Shown one piece after another: positions 31,111 to 40,899 of a stretch of 64,000 bases of DNA. The notes under the pieces were generated by a model. That model made no database searches and was not told the origin of the DNA. It worked only from the letters and a program-made list of their open reading frames with translations. This DNA is from Shewanella subflava (GTDB taxonomy: Bacteria > Pseudomonadota > Gammaproteobacteria > Enterobacterales > Shewanellaceae): NCBI RefSeq assembly GCF_025971955.1, contig NZ_JAPDMX010000024.1:159562-223561 (forward strand), read 5' to 3'. Position numbers and translations under genes: made by a program. Position 1 is the first letter of the stretch. The number at the start of each line of letters is the position of its first letter.

Positions 31111-31139
31111 AAAACATGTAAAAATTATACATGATTAAA
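31111..31139. promoter_or_regulatory. Palindrome at the hcp promoter (NsrR-like candidate)
   Basis: CATGTA (31115-31120) and TACATG (31128-31133) form a perfect 6-bp inverted repeat with a 7-base spacer inside AT-rich sequence, 28 bases before the hcp start. hcp-hcr is a known target of the NO-sensing repressor NsrR in other gammaproteobacteria, whose sites are AT-rich palindromes with ATG-like cores. Assignment to NsrR is inference from gene function. Confidence 0.45.
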
Positions 31140-31160
31140 TAAGTAAAGCAGGAGTGTGTT

Positions 31161-32819
31161 ATGTTTTGTGTGCAATGTGAGCAAACGATTAAAACCCCAG
31201 CGGGCAATGGCTGTAGTTATTCTCAAGGTATGTGTGGCAAATTAGCGTCAACATCCGATCTACAAGACCTGCTTATTTATATGCTGCAGGGCGTATCAGC
31301 TTATGCAGTTAAAGCCCGTGAAATGGGAATTGTTGATAGCAATATTGATACCTTTGTGCCTAAAGCATTCTTCTCAACATTGACTAACGTGAACTTTGAT
31401 GATGACCGTTTAATCGGTTACGCCCAACAAGCTCAAACTTACCGTGAGCAATTAAAAACGGCTTATGAAACCGCCTGCCAAGAAAAGGGCATTGATGCCG
31501 TAGTGATCCCTGCACAGGGCACCTTAAATCTTGCCGCAAGTAAACTTGAAATGCTTGAACAAGCACCCGTAGCGTTGCTGAATCGCGGTGAGGTACATGA
31601 AGATATTTTAGGTTTACGTTTGTTATGTCTTTATGGTTTGAAAGGGGCAGCCGCTTATATGGAACATGCCCGTGTGCTTGATCAAACCGATGCCGATATC
31701 GCCGCCGAATTCCACCAAATCATGGCCTTTTTAGGTGAAGACTCGGTTGATGTGGATAAGTTATTTAACACCGCAATGCAAATTGGTCAGCTTAACTATC
31801 GTGTGATGGCGATGTTAGATGCGGGCGAAACGACAGCATTCGGCCATCCAGAGCCTACTGAAGTTAATACCAAAATTGTCAAAGGTAAGGCGATTTTAGT
31901 CTCTGGTCACGATATGAAAGATTTAGAGCTTATCTTGCAACAAACCGAAGGCAAAGGGATCAACGTTTTTACCCACGGTGAAATGTTGCCTGCATTAGCG
32001 TATCCTGCATTTAAAAAGTATTCACATTTAGTGGGTAACTTTGGCAGTGCTTGGCAAAACCAGCAAAAAGAATTCGCAAACTTCCCTGGTGCGGTAGTGA
32101 TGACGTCAAACTGTATTATTGACCCTAACGTGGGCGATTACTCTGACCGAATTTTTACCCGTAGTATTGTGGGTTGGCCGGGCGTGAGTCACATTGAAGG
32201 CGACGATTTCAGCGCAGTGATCGACAAAGCTTTATCGCTTGAGGGCTTTAAATACGATGAAATCCCGCACATCATCACCATTGGTTTTGCGCGTAACGCA
32301 CTGATGGCTGCTGCGCCAACTGTGGTTGAAAATGTCAAAAATGGTGCTATTAAGCACTTCTTCTTAATCGGTGGTTGTGACGGTGATAAAGCTGAACGCA
32401 GTTACTTTACTGACTTAGCTAAATCGGTACCTGACGATTCACTTATTCTGACATTGGGTTGTGGTAAGTTTAAGTTTAATAAACTGGAATTTGGTGACAT
32501 CAATGGTATCCCACGTTTACTCGATGTGGGCCAATGTAATGATGCCTACTCAGCAATTCAATTAGCGTTAGCGCTAAAAGATGTGTTTGAGTGTGACATT
32601 AATGAATTGCCATTAAGTTTAGTGTTGTCGTGGTTTGAGCAAAAAGCGATTGTGGTTTTACTCACCTTGTTATCCTTAGGGGTGAAAAACATTCGTACAG
32701 GTCCAAGTGCACCTGGTTTCTTGACTGAAAACTTAGCCAACATCTTAGAGCAGCAGTTTGGGTTACGCACCACAACGGATGTAGCAACCGATTTAAAAGC
32801 CATGATGACCGCGGCGTAA
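31161..32819 (+). CDS. hcp: Hybrid cluster protein (hydroxylamine / NO reductase)
   Basis: A 552-residue enzyme with N-terminal cluster cysteines C3, C6, C18 and C25 in the CxxC-x11-C-x6-C spacing, and later Cys/Glu motifs for the Fe-S-O hybrid cluster ([35 protein letters not shown]). Hcp reduces NO to N2O and hydroxylamine to ammonia under anaerobic nitrosative stress and can S-nitrosylate proteins. It is followed by its reductase gene hcr. GGAG precedes the ATG. Confidence 0.96.
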   Translation: MFCVQCEQTIKTPAGNGCSYSQGMCGKLASTSDLQDLLIYMLQGVSAYAVKAREMGIVDSNIDTFVPKAFFSTLTNVNFDDDRLIGYAQQAQTYREQLKTAYETACQEKGIDAVVIPAQGTLNLAASKLEMLEQAPVALLNRGEVHEDILGLRLLCLYGLKGAAAYMEHARVLDQTDADIAAEFHQIMAFLGEDSVDVDKLFNTAMQIGQLNYRVMAMLDAGETTAFGHPEPTEVNTKIVKGKAILVSGHDMKDLELILQQTEGKGINVFTHGEMLPALAYPAFKKYSHLVGNFGSAWQNQQKEFANFPGAVVMTSNCIIDPNVGDYSDRIFTRSIVGWPGVSHIEGDDFSAVIDKALSLEGFKYDEIPHIITIGFARNALMAAAPTVVENVKNGAIKHFFLIGGCDGDKAERSYFTDLAKSVPDDSLILTLGCGKFKFNKLEFGDINGIPRLLDVGQCNDAYSAIQLALALKDVFECDINELPLSLVLSWFEQKAIVVLLTLLSLGVKNIRTGPSAPGFLTENLANILEQQFGLRTTTDVATDLKAMMTAA

Positions 32820-32830
32820 AGAGGTTTAGC

Positions 32831-32866
32831 GGCGATGAAAGCGTTAGGCTTTATCGCCGTTTTTTA
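32831..32866 (+). terminator. Terminator-like hairpin between hcp and hcr
   Basis: GGCGAT-AAAGC paired with GCTTTATCGCC (one bulged base) around a short loop, followed by six T residues, 12 bases after the hcp stop. It should reduce, not necessarily block, transcription into hcr and so set an unequal Hcp:Hcr ratio. Confidence 0.8.
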
Positions 32867-32894
32867 TTGTGATTTGTTCAGTTAAAGGTGTTTT

Positions 32895-34241
32895 ATGACA
32901 GCCTCAGGATTTTCATTTTCAGCCGCATTAGCCTCCGCTCAAACCGAGAAAACCTCGTCATTATCGACAACCGAACCTCAGCCCGCAGTGCCTAAAGCGG
33001 GTGGTTTTTCGTTTGCAAAAGTCTTGGCTACTGCTCAAACTGACAAGCCATTAAATGCCACATCAACCACAGCTAAATCCACTGGGTTTTCAATGGCAGG
33101 CGCATTATCCTCTTTAGGGGCGAAAGCTAACGCTTTAGAAACCAAGTCCGTTAATGCGGCTAAATTACTGGCTGCAGATAATTGGCTACGCGGGGAAGTC
33201 ATATTACGCTGCGTTGAAAAATGGCATGAAACCCATGATGTTGTCAGCTTTCGATTTCAAGGAATTGAACCGGTAAAGTTTAACTACAAACCAGGGCAAT
33301 TTATCACCTTCAAACTTGAAATAGACGGGAAACCCGTGTATCGCAGTTACACCATCGCCTCATCACCTTCACGGCCGTATTCATTGATTGTGACCATCAA
33401 AAAAATAGACGGTGGCTTAGTGTCTAATTATCTTGCAGATCAATTAAATGTAGATGATGAAGTAACCGTAGTGGGGCCTGATGGTGCCTTTAATCTTATT
33501 GATATTCAGGCAGATAAATATCTATTTTTAAGTGCGGGGAGTGGCGTCACGCCAATGTATTCCATGTCGCGTTGGTTATGTGACACCACGGTGGGCAGTG
33601 ATATTGCTTTTGTGCACAGCGCCCGCAGTGCCGAGGATATTATTTTTGCTGAAACGATGGCGACGATGGCTGCTCGTTGCAACAGTTTGGCATTAAGTTA
33701 TGTGTTAGAAGATGATAGCGCCAAACAGCAAGTGGTCGATCGTCACCCGAATATACAATGTGAGTCAGGACGATTAGACATTGCTAAGTTAACCGCCCTA
33801 GTACCTGATTTTCAAACACGGACGGTGTTTATTTGTGGGCCAGAACCTTACATGGCAGCAGTAAAATCCATGTTGCAACAGGCGCAGTTTAATATGGCTA
33901 ATTTTTATCAAGAAAGCTTCGCAACAGCTCCTAAAACAGCCTCAAATAAACGATCACTTAGCCCGAGTGAACATGTTGCCTCGGGTGGTTTTATGTTAAA
34001 AATCGCCGGTAAAGATTTTCCCATTGGCAGTGACCAAACCTTACTTGAGGGGATTGAGTCAGAAGGTTTGCCCATTATTGCTGCCTGTAGAAATGGGGTG
34101 TGCGGTGCCTGTAAATGCCAGGTGACCGAAGGCAGTGTTACTACCAGCAGTACGGCAACATTAACCGCAGATGAGATTGCCGCAGGCTTTGTGTTAGCTT
34201 GCTCAACGGTGATCACTTCCGATGTAAGCCTTACCTTGTAG
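32895..34241 (+). CDS. hcr: NADH oxidoreductase Hcr with N-terminal repeat extension
   Basis: A 448-residue electron donor to Hcp. A ferredoxin-reductase module starts near residue 100 (FAD-binding VYRSYTIASSPS, NAD-binding LFLSAGSGVTPMYS), and the C-terminal [2Fe-2S] domain has CRNGVCGACKCQV plus a later Cys. E. coli Hcr has about 322 residues; here about 100 extra N-terminal residues, rich in Ala, Ser and Thr, carry three imperfect repeats of the form GFSFxxALAxAQTxK. The extension has no signal-peptide character and its role is unknown. It is in the hcp operon. Confidence 0.93.
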   Translation: MTASGFSFSAALASAQTEKTSSLSTTEPQPAVPKAGGFSFAKVLATAQTDKPLNATSTTAKSTGFSMAGALSSLGAKANALETKSVNAAKLLAADNWLRGEVILRCVEKWHETHDVVSFRFQGIEPVKFNYKPGQFITFKLEIDGKPVYRSYTIASSPSRPYSLIVTIKKIDGGLVSNYLADQLNVDDEVTVVGPDGAFNLIDIQADKYLFLSAGSGVTPMYSMSRWLCDTTVGSDIAFVHSARSAEDIIFAETMATMAARCNSLALSYVLEDDSAKQQVVDRHPNIQCESGRLDIAKLTALVPDFQTRTVFICGPEPYMAAVKSMLQQAQFNMANFYQESFATAPKTASNKRSLSPSEHVASGGFMLKIAGKDFPIGSDQTLLEGIESEGLPIIAACRNGVCGACKCQVTEGSVTTSSTATLTADEIAAGFVLACSTVITSDVSLTL

Positions 34242-34263
34242 GCGTTATTTGCTTCTCATTTAT

Positions 34264-34288
34264 TAGCCTGCCTTTTGCAGGCTTTTTT
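34264..34288 (+). terminator. Rho-independent terminator of hcr
   Basis: AGCCTGC/GCAGGCT stem with a CTTT loop and T-run, 22 bases after the stop. Confidence 0.9.
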
Positions 34289-34423
34289 CATTTTAACCAC
34301 TACACTTAACAAGGTTATATTTATGTTAAATATTTAATGACATCGCTGTCATTTTTATGGTGTAGTAGAGAGGTTAAGTCTAAAAATAATAACTCTGCAT
34401 GCCAACTGAAGTAAGGTTGTTCT

Positions 34424-36043
34424 ATGACATTGAAAACAAAAATAATATTCTTTGCTACCCTGTTATTTGTTTCTACTCTTGGTATCGCATTTGGTGGTTT
34501 ACATGCGTTATCCGACTCCAGTCACAGCGACAATATAGCCCGCATTAATCAATTAATGCGCAGTACGGCTAATATTGTGACTCAATTCGAACAATTTCAA
34601 CTATCAGGTGAGCTTAGTGAAACTCAGGCCAAAGCGTTAGCAATACAAGTGCTGCGTGAAAACAAATACCATGATTCTGAGTATGTTTATGTTGTTGATA
34701 ATAATATGGACTTTGTGGCTACCCCCCATGATCCACAATTACATGGCACAAGCTTTAATGACTTTGTCGATGCCAATGGCAGCAGTATTGGCCGTAAGGT
34801 GCAGCAACTTGTGGGTAGTCAAACGGGTAAAATATTAACCTATGAATGGACTTCAGAACGTGAAGGTAAAGTGGTTGCCTTAACCTCTGTGGTGCAGCAA
34901 TCTGACTTATGGCACTGGTATGTGGGAACGGGGATCAGTTATGCTGAAGCCGATGCTCGGTATTGGTCGGTTGCCAGTGGCCTGCTGACTTTTGCGATTA
35001 TTATCGCCATTGTGTTATCGATCAGTTTAGCGCGGTTTGGTTTTAAATTGCGTCACTCTTTAGGCGCTGAAATTGAACAGGTTCATCAATTTGTATTAAG
35101 CGTGTCCCGCGGTAATTTGCGCCAGCAAGCCAGTTTTGCCCATGCCCAAGAAGACAGTGTGGTAGGCGCAATGAATTACATGCAAGTGGGCTTGCAAGGT
35201 GTGGTACAAGGCATTAAAAATGTGACTGACATTTTACACCATCAGGCCGATGGCTCAGCAAAACGTTCAAATGAATTAGACCAACTCACTCGAGCAATGC
35301 ACGATGAAACGCAAATGGTTGCCTCAGCGATTACCGAATTAACCGCATCGTCGGCTAATGTGGTTGAGCATGCCAAGCAAGCGGCAGAATCAGTCAATGC
35401 TGCCGAGCAGCAAGGCATTAATGCACATCGGCTGACTCAGGAGTCAGCAACCACGATAGCATTGCTCGAAAATCAAATTGAAAGTGCGGGGACAAATATT
35501 CAGGTTTTAGACGATGAAGTTAATAACATCGCCAGCGTATTATTGGTGATTCAAGGCATTGCCGAACAAACTAATTTATTGGCCTTAAATGCGGCGATTG
35601 AAGCCGCTAGAGCGGGCGAGCAAGGTCGTGGTTTTGCTGTGGTTGCCGATGAGGTCAGGCAGTTGGCGCAACGAACCCAAACCAGCACAGAGCAAATTAA
35701 ACAAATGATCGACAAGCTGCAAAAAGCCACCAAAGACGCCAAAGCATCTGTGGTGAAAAGCATTGTAACCAGTGAAGAAACCGTGACTAAATCAGCTCGC
35801 GTGACCGATGAACTTAAAAATATTGCTCAATCGTTATCCGACATCGCCCATATGAGTCAGCAGATTTCAGAAGCGGCCACAGAGCAGCTTGCTGCAGGTG
35901 AAGATTCCGCCCAGCGTATCGTGGTGATTGCCGATACGGCCGCTAAAACGAATAATGTCTCAGCGCAAGCCCATAGCGTGAGTGAAGAGGTGAAGCAATT
36001 AACTTACAAACTTGAAGTTGAAATTAAAAAGTTTGAAATTTAA
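34424..36043 (+). CDS. Methyl-accepting chemotaxis protein with Cache-type sensor
   Basis: A 539-residue chemoreceptor: TM1 (~7-28), periplasmic Cache_2-like domain (~30-185, with [18 protein letters not shown] and [15 protein letters not shown]), TM2 (~187-208), a poorly conserved HAMP-like link, and a signalling coiled coil. The hairpin tip ends in [18 protein letters not shown] and [14 protein letters not shown] and contacts CheA/CheW. There is no C-terminal CheR-tethering pentapeptide (it ends KFEI). Cache_2 receptors often bind small carboxylates, but the ligand here is unknown. It is a single gene with its own terminator. Confidence 0.92.
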   Translation: MTLKTKIIFFATLLFVSTLGIAFGGLHALSDSSHSDNIARINQLMRSTANIVTQFEQFQLSGELSETQAKALAIQVLRENKYHDSEYVYVVDNNMDFVATPHDPQLHGTSFNDFVDANGSSIGRKVQQLVGSQTGKILTYEWTSEREGKVVALTSVVQQSDLWHWYVGTGISYAEADARYWSVASGLLTFAIIIAIVLSISLARFGFKLRHSLGAEIEQVHQFVLSVSRGNLRQQASFAHAQEDSVVGAMNYMQVGLQGVVQGIKNVTDILHHQADGSAKRSNELDQLTRAMHDETQMVASAITELTASSANVVEHAKQAAESVNAAEQQGINAHRLTQESATTIALLENQIESAGTNIQVLDDEVNNIASVLLVIQGIAEQTNLLALNAAIEAARAGEQGRGFAVVADEVRQLAQRTQTSTEQIKQMIDKLQKATKDAKASVVKSIVTSEETVTKSARVTDELKNIAQSLSDIAHMSQQISEAATEQLAAGEDSAQRIVVIADTAAKTNNVSAQAHSVSEEVKQLTYKLEVEIKKFEI

Positions 36044-36070
36044 TCTTTATTCTTCGTTATCTCTCCCAAT

Positions 36071-36100
36071 AATAAAGGCAGCGAATAAGCTGCCTTTATT
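36071..36100. terminator. Terminator after the chemoreceptor gene
   Basis: Perfect 12-bp stem AATAAAGGCAGC/GCTGCCTTTATT with a short loop. A/T tracts on both sides allow use from either strand. The 263 bases from here to gltS show nothing else. Confidence 0.8.
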
Positions 36101-36363
36101 ATTGCTCAAAGATAAATGGGCGTGTGGTTTATCAGACCAATCAACATTCACGGTTGAGCTGACGTTGAATGAGCGACTAACACGGCCTTAAGTATGTGAT
36201 TGCGTAGTTTGCTATAGCGCGTGGGTCTTTAGGCTTTTGAGCCGATTAAAACGGGTTAACTTAAACGACTATGCAACAAAATGTCTCAACATGCTTAATT
36301 TCCTATGCAAGGCCATGTATGGCATGGGGATATTGACTCACTTTTTGAACGTGGGATCAATGC

Positions 36364-37587
36364 TTAACTGATAAAGCTTAAATATCCCTGTAGGATGATT
36401 GCATTAACAATATCAATAAAGAACGCCCCTACAATCGGCACAACCATAAAAGCTTGCGGCGAAGGGCCTGTACGAGAGACTAACGCGCCCATATTCATTA
36501 CCGCGGTAGGTGTAGCACCCATGCCAAATCCACAATGACCGCCAGCCATTACCGCTGAATCATAGTTAGATCCCATCACTTTAAAAGTCACAAAGTATGC
36601 AAACAGCCCTAAAATAATGGTTTGTGCAATTAAAATGACGATAAGTGGAATGGCTAAATCAAAAATTTCCCATAGCTTTAAATTCATCAATGCCATCGAT
36701 AAAAACAGTGACAGTGAGACAGTGCCTATCACATCTACTGATTCACGATTAATTTTGAAGCCGCGAGAAACTTCTGTGATATTGGTGATCACAACACCAA
36801 AAAATAAAGCATAAACAAAGTCAGGCATTTTTAACCATGTAAGATGGTATGTTGCCACTAGATGGCTAGTCCATTGTGATCCCGCCACACAGAGCAACAT
36901 AATAAACAGCACTTCTAAAATGCTTTTAGCGGTCACTCGGTCTTCTTCAAGTTGGTCGTAAGTGATTAGATCTGGATGTGCTTTGTGATGTTTTTTTCCT
37001 AATCCAAATGAAGATGTCAGTTGGTTTTTATTAATCAGCCTTTGTGCAACAGGGCCACCTATAATCCCGCCCATCACCAATCCAAAGGTTGCCGCTGCCA
37101 TGGCAAACTCAAATGTTTGAATACCGTAATCTTGCTCAAAGGTTTGTGCCCAGGCTGCGCCTGTACCGTGGCCGCCCGATAAGGTAATCGAACCGGCAAT
37201 TAACCCCATAATAGGCTCTAGGCCGAGTGCTGAAGCAAGACTCACACCGACGGCGTTTTGAATCACAATGTAAACAGAAGCAACCCCTAAAAAAAGGAAC
37301 ACTTTTGCCCCTCCTTTCATCAGTAGTTTGTAACTGGCTGCTAATCCGACCGAGCTGAAAAACATCAACATTAGGGTATTTTGCATCGATAGTGAAAACT
37401 GTAAATGTATGTTTTGGAAGTGAAGGATTGTGATAATAGTGGCAATGATTAATCCGCCGACTATCGGTTCTGGGATGTTGTATTTGCGTAAAAAAAGAAC
37501 ATGACGGTTAACCGAGTGACCGATAAATAATACCAATAAGGCAATGAGAAATGATTCGATCTCGCCAATAGTGAAAGTGGTATCCAT
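36364..37587 (-). CDS. gltS: Sodium/glutamate symporter
   Basis: A 407-residue inner-membrane carrier of the ESS family with about ten membrane segments in two repeats. Pore-loop signatures are seen in both halves: SGGHGTGAAWA and GGHCGFGMGATPTA. It imports glutamate with Na+, which fits a marine organism. It is a single gene. The upstream gap 37588-38030 contains its promoter and the terminator of the next gene. Confidence 0.94.
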   Translation of the reverse strand: MDTTFTIGEIESFLIALLVLFIGHSVNRHVLFLRKYNIPEPIVGGLIIATIITILHFQNIHLQFSLSMQNTLMLMFFSSVGLAASYKLLMKGGAKVFLFLGVASVYIVIQNAVGVSLASALGLEPIMGLIAGSITLSGGHGTGAAWAQTFEQDYGIQTFEFAMAAATFGLVMGGIIGGPVAQRLINKNQLTSSFGLGKKHHKAHPDLITYDQLEEDRVTAKSILEVLFIMLLCVAGSQWTSHLVATYHLTWLKMPDFVYALFFGVVITNITEVSRGFKINRESVDVIGTVSLSLFLSMALMNLKLWEIFDLAIPLIVILIAQTIILGLFAYFVTFKVMGSNYDSAVMAGGHCGFGMGATPTAVMNMGALVSRTGPSPQAFMVVPIVGAFFIDIVNAIILQGYLSFIS

Positions 37588-37978
37588 AAGACTCCTAGTC
37601 AGTAGATTGGCCTAATATGCTTAGCTATAAAAGCGTAAAGGCTAATAAAATAAGTCACTTGTATTATGGGGCACACAAGCAGAATGGAATGACCTATTCT
37701 GACATAAGATCCTGAAAAAGTCTTGTTTACTAGTGTTTTAAACTGATTTAAGTTGTTGATTGGTATGTGAGATGTTGTTTTTGGTAATCAGGATAAGTAA
37801 ATTCTATTTGTTGTGGTTGTTTGTTAACAGATGTTAAGTTCTTTTTTACCGGAAATGTTGACCAATAATTCGATAATATGGCCTAGCTATCAATGAGAAC
37901 ATCGGTTATTAGCATATTCATACCGTATCAGTCTTTGTTATATAACCTCAACTTGGGGAAAGAGGTTAAATAACACCT

Positions 37979-38008
37979 CGGTGGTCAATGGATGTGAATT
38001 GACCACCG
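37979..38008 (-). terminator. Hairpin downstream of the VOC gene
   Basis: A perfect 11-bp stem (CGGTGGTCAAT/ATTGACCACCG) 23 bases beyond the VOC stop, followed on the minus strand by a weak T-rich stretch. The remaining 37588-37978 shows no gene. Confidence 0.6.
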
Positions 38009-38030
38009 ATTGTGCTGCATGCAGACTTAA

Positions 38031-38516
38031 TTATTCGTATTCAGAAGAATAAGTTTCAGAATATGAATGAGAGTAAAGTTCAAACAGATTACCAAATGGG
38101 TCTTCTAAATAAACCATTTTGTATGGTTTGCTATCATCTTCAGGGTGATAGCGCATAATATCCATGCGTGTCTTACCACCGTACTGTTGAACTCTTTCAA
38201 TCACGCCTTCAAAGTCATCCGTTTCTAAACAGTAATGAAAGATGCCAATGCGGCTGAAGTCGACATTATGCTTTTCTTGTCTTTCTTTCATTTCAAACAG
38301 TTCAAAGCCGATACCATCTGATGTAACTAGGTGGGCGATATTAAAGCCTTTAAAGCCTTCACCAAAAACGGCGATACACATTCTACCTATGGCTGATTGT
38401 TTTTCCTCTGTGACGGCTGATTTGCCCATCACAATTTCAAGCCCTAATGCTTTGGTATAAAACTCAACGGCTTTGTCCATGTCGCCAACCATAATACCTA
38501 CATGACTCATCTTCAT
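38031..38516 (-). CDS. VOC (glyoxalase/bleomycin resistance) family protein
   Basis: A 161-residue protein with two beta-alpha-beta-beta-beta modules. Likely metal ligands are His5 (MSHVGIMVGDM), Glu in IGFELFEM, His in GIFHYCLETDD and Glu in FGNLFELYSH. The family covers lyases, isomerases and dioxygenases. Similarity is general and does not fix a substrate. It is a single gene on the fis-downstream side of the integrated element. Confidence 0.82.
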   Translation of the reverse strand: MKMSHVGIMVGDMDKAVEFYTKALGLEIVMGKSAVTEEKQSAIGRMCIAVFGEGFKGFNIAHLVTSDGIGFELFEMKERQEKHNVDFSRIGIFHYCLETDDFEGVIERVQQYGGKTRMDIMRYHPEDDSKPYKMVYLEDPFGNLFELYSHSYSETYSSEYE

Positions 38517-38776
38517 ATCAATTTACCTTTTGTGTGATTGGTGAATTTGTTGCTTGTTCGTGTTGATGAGTGAAGTATAGGTGGAATTACCACGTTATAA
38601 AAATTATCAAAAATTCTTATTTTAATAATATAAATTTATCGTTTTGCTTGGGTATCAAAGAATTAATGATTACATCTTCTAAGTGTCAATCTTAAGTTTT
38701 TGAAAAATAATATTATATATTCAATATGGATTAGCATGCATTTGTAGAGGAACAGGAAGGCAGAAAAAACAACGAG

Positions 38777-38797
38777 GGTACATATTGAGGTACATAT
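38777..38797. repeat. Paired GGTACATAT repeat just outside the element
   Basis: Two exact copies of GGTACATAT at 12-bp period (38777-38785 and 38789-38797), ending one base before the left 78-bp repeat. They sit in the same place relative to the attachment repeat as the integrase-arm-like pair at 42580-42598 does at the other end. They may be the right arm of an earlier integrated element. Confidence 0.55.
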
Positions 38798-38798
38798 A

Positions 38799-38876
38799 AG
38801 CAAAAACGGGCTTCCCATTACTGGGAAGCCCGTTTTGTTACAATCACTTAGACGGTAAGTCTTAGTTCATGCCATA
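38799..38876. repeat. Left attachment repeat (attL) with fis-type terminator
   Basis: A 78-bp segment matching 42604-42681 with no length change. It contains a perfect hairpin (AAAACGGGCTTCCCA with its complement) and then TTACAATCACTTAGACG and the last codons and stop of fis. The mismatches against the right copy fall mainly in the hairpin stem and are compensated, so both copies fold. Confidence 0.9.
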
Positions 38877-38897
38877 CAATCAATTTTAGTGTTTTTC

Positions 38898-38982
38898 GTT
38901 GTTTATCTTATTTTGCCTTAGTTTAGCTAATTCATTTTAAAACATAGTGTTAACTCAATATTGTGTTGTATGTTGTTTATCT
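38898..38982. repeat. Direct repeat GTTGTTTATCT in the integrase leader
   Basis: Exact 11-bp copies at 38898-38908 and 38972-38982, between attL and the integrase gene. They may be binding sites for AlpA or integrase. Function is inferred from position only. Confidence 0.4.
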
Positions 38983-39008
38983 ATGTTTAGGGTTAGACTA
39001 TCAAGTGT

Positions 39009-39027
39009 GTGTAACCATGCGTGTAAC
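39009..39027. repeat. Left subterminal repeat (integrase-arm-like)
   Basis: GTGTAACCATGCGTGTAAC, a 19-bp sequence repeated exactly at 42580-42598. Internally it is two GTGTAAC units at 12-bp period. It ends 11 bases before the integrase start, so integrase binding here could also repress its own gene. Confidence 0.7.
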
Positions 39028-39038
39028 CAGAGGCGACT

Positions 39039-40337
39039 ATGGCGGGTAAGGATAAGTTAAACAATACGGCTTTAGATAAGCTGTTAAAGGAGTCTATAAC
39101 AAAGGCGGTTACTCATAGTGATGGCTTAGGTTTAAGTGTGCGTGTGCGCCCCTCAAAGACCGACAAGCAAAACAATATGAATTGGCTGTATCGATACCGT
39201 ATAGGCGACCGCACTACAAGCCCACAGACCATAGTGTTAGGTAACTATCCTGACTTGTCATTAGCAAAGGCGAGAAAGAAAAGGGATGAGTGCCGAGCTT
39301 GGTTAGCTGACAACAAAGATCCTAAATTTGAAATAGCGTTAGCAATTGATAAAACCATTAAGCCAATTACGGTCGCTGATGCGCTTAACTTCTGGATTGA
39401 TGAATACGCCATAGGCAAACGTACTAATGCGCTCAAGCATAGGCAGCAATTTAATAAATGGTTAGTGCCAGCTCTAGGGCATTTGCCCTTATCCAGTATT
39501 AAAAAATCACATTGGATAAAAACAATCCGCAAACGCTCAAAACAATATCCTGTAGCGGCTGGTTATGTACTTAGAAATTTGCAGCAAGCACTCAAGTATT
39601 GCTCAAAGAAAGGCTATGAAATTGACCGTAGCGTGTTTGATATTGATTTAGATGACATAGACGCTAAGAAGCAAAATAAACGCTCACAAAGGCTTGTGGA
39701 GGATGATAGCTGGCAAAGATTAGAGGATTTAGTTAAATGGCTTGATACAGGCAATATGATGCCTTATTACCGCAACTTAACTTTGCTGCTAATTTCATTT
39801 GGTTGCCGTACTCAAGAAGTCAGGCTGGCTGAAAGCAAAGAGTTTAATTTTGATACTCAAGTGTGGACAGTTCCCGCAGCACACAATAAAACCCGCGATA
39901 AAGACCAAGCGAAAGGCCAAAGTGGTGAGATAAAACGGCCAATCCCACAAGCATTAATCCCCATGCTAAAAAGCTTGTGTGAACAGCATAAAGACGGTTA
40001 TTTACTGGGTGAATTAAAAAACTCAGAAGCGGTTAGTGGTTGGGGTGGCAAAGTGTATAAATTACTCGGCCATGAAGATGCTTGGAGTTTACACGATTTA
40101 AGGCGCACTGTGGCGACAGGGCTAAATGATATGGGCATAGCGCCACATGTTGTTGAGGCTTTACTCGGCCATTCGATACAGGGCGTGGCGGGCATATATA
40201 ACCGAAGCCAGTATTTACCTGAAAAGCTTGATGCGCTTAACAAGTGGCAGGATAGATTAGCGCTATTGCGCGGTGATACAAACAATGTGGTAATGCTAGG
40301 GAGGGTAAGTGGTGAAGCAAAAAAAGGTAGATCCTAA
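39039..40337 (+). CDS. int: Tyrosine integrase (DUF4102 arm-binding type)
   Basis: A 432-residue site-specific recombinase. It has an N-terminal DUF4102-like arm-binding domain (GLSVRVRPSKT, VLGNYPDLSLAKARKKRDE), a core-binding domain (~115-215) and a catalytic domain with all residues present: Arg in GCRTQEVR, Lys in HNKTRDK, His-x-x-Arg in HDLRRTVAT, His in LLGHSIQG and the nucleophile Tyr in GIYNRSQY. It should catalyse insertion at fis and excision. AGAGG precedes the ATG. The next gene overlaps its 3' end by about 26 bases, so expression is coupled. Confidence 0.95.
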   Translation: MAGKDKLNNTALDKLLKESITKAVTHSDGLGLSVRVRPSKTDKQNNMNWLYRYRIGDRTTSPQTIVLGNYPDLSLAKARKKRDECRAWLADNKDPKFEIALAIDKTIKPITVADALNFWIDEYAIGKRTNALKHRQQFNKWLVPALGHLPLSSIKKSHWIKTIRKRSKQYPVAAGYVLRNLQQALKYCSKKGYEIDRSVFDIDLDDIDAKKQNKRSQRLVEDDSWQRLEDLVKWLDTGNMMPYYRNLTLLLISFGCRTQEVRLAESKEFNFDTQVWTVPAAHNKTRDKDQAKGQSGEIKRPIPQALIPMLKSLCEQHKDGYLLGELKNSEAVSGWGGKVYKLLGHEDAWSLHDLRRTVATGLNDMGIAPHVVEALLGHSIQGVAGIYNRSQYLPEKLDALNKWQDRLALLRGDTNNVVMLGRVSGEAKKGRS

Positions 40338-40806
40338 TATTAGAATTATGCGTTTAATTGATATTCAGAATACGCTCGCACAAGGTAAGGTTTTGAATGA
40401 TGAGTGGCTTCAATGGCTTCTGAATGGGCTACATACATTGACAATGAATTATCAAAATAATGAAGCAAAAGAGCCATTTCCAATAGTATCTCCCAAAGTG
40501 CCATTACCGTTGAAGCAGTGTGTTTATTTATTATCAGAGGTTTTTACGCAGGAAGCGTTAGCTGAAATGTCAGTTAATAATCAGCGTTTTACTGCGCCTT
40601 TAGATGTCAGAACAATTGGAAGATACAGGCGAGAAATAAACGAGATTTTAGGTAGAAAGGATGTATGGTTTACTCAAATAAACAATCAACTAATCGAGCT
40701 TAAAAAAGCTTGTGAAAATGAAAGTGAATACTTTTTTTTCCCAAACTCTCTTATTAATTCAATAGATTTTAGTGATCAAAGAGTTAAAAAATATTTAAAA
40801 AAATAG
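40312..40806 (+). CDS. Unknown element-borne protein
   Basis: About 164 residues, probably started by GTG at 40312 (GGAGG just upstream; an adjacent GTG at 40309 is the alternative), overlapping the integrase stop. It is soluble and mixed charge, with a helical middle and a lysine-rich end (QRVKKYLKK). The stretch FTAPLDVRTIGRYRREINEILG resembles a helix-turn-helix or DNA-contact segment, but I do not recognise a family. Position inside a satellite-like element makes a role in copy control, helper interference or defence possible. None is shown. Confidence 0.7.
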   Translation: MKQKKVDPNIRIMRLIDIQNTLAQGKVLNDEWLQWLLNGLHTLTMNYQNNEAKEPFPIVSPKVPLPLKQCVYLLSEVFTQEALAEMSVNNQRFTAPLDVRTIGRYRREINEILGRKDVWFTQINNQLIELKKACENESEYFFFPNSLINSIDFSDQRVKKYLKK

Positions 40807-40899
40807 GTGGACACCAAAAAGCTCCATTTTGGTGTCATGGGCAAAATAAACAAGTTTAAGCATTATTTGTTATAGGCAAACAACAATGGTGATTAAACG

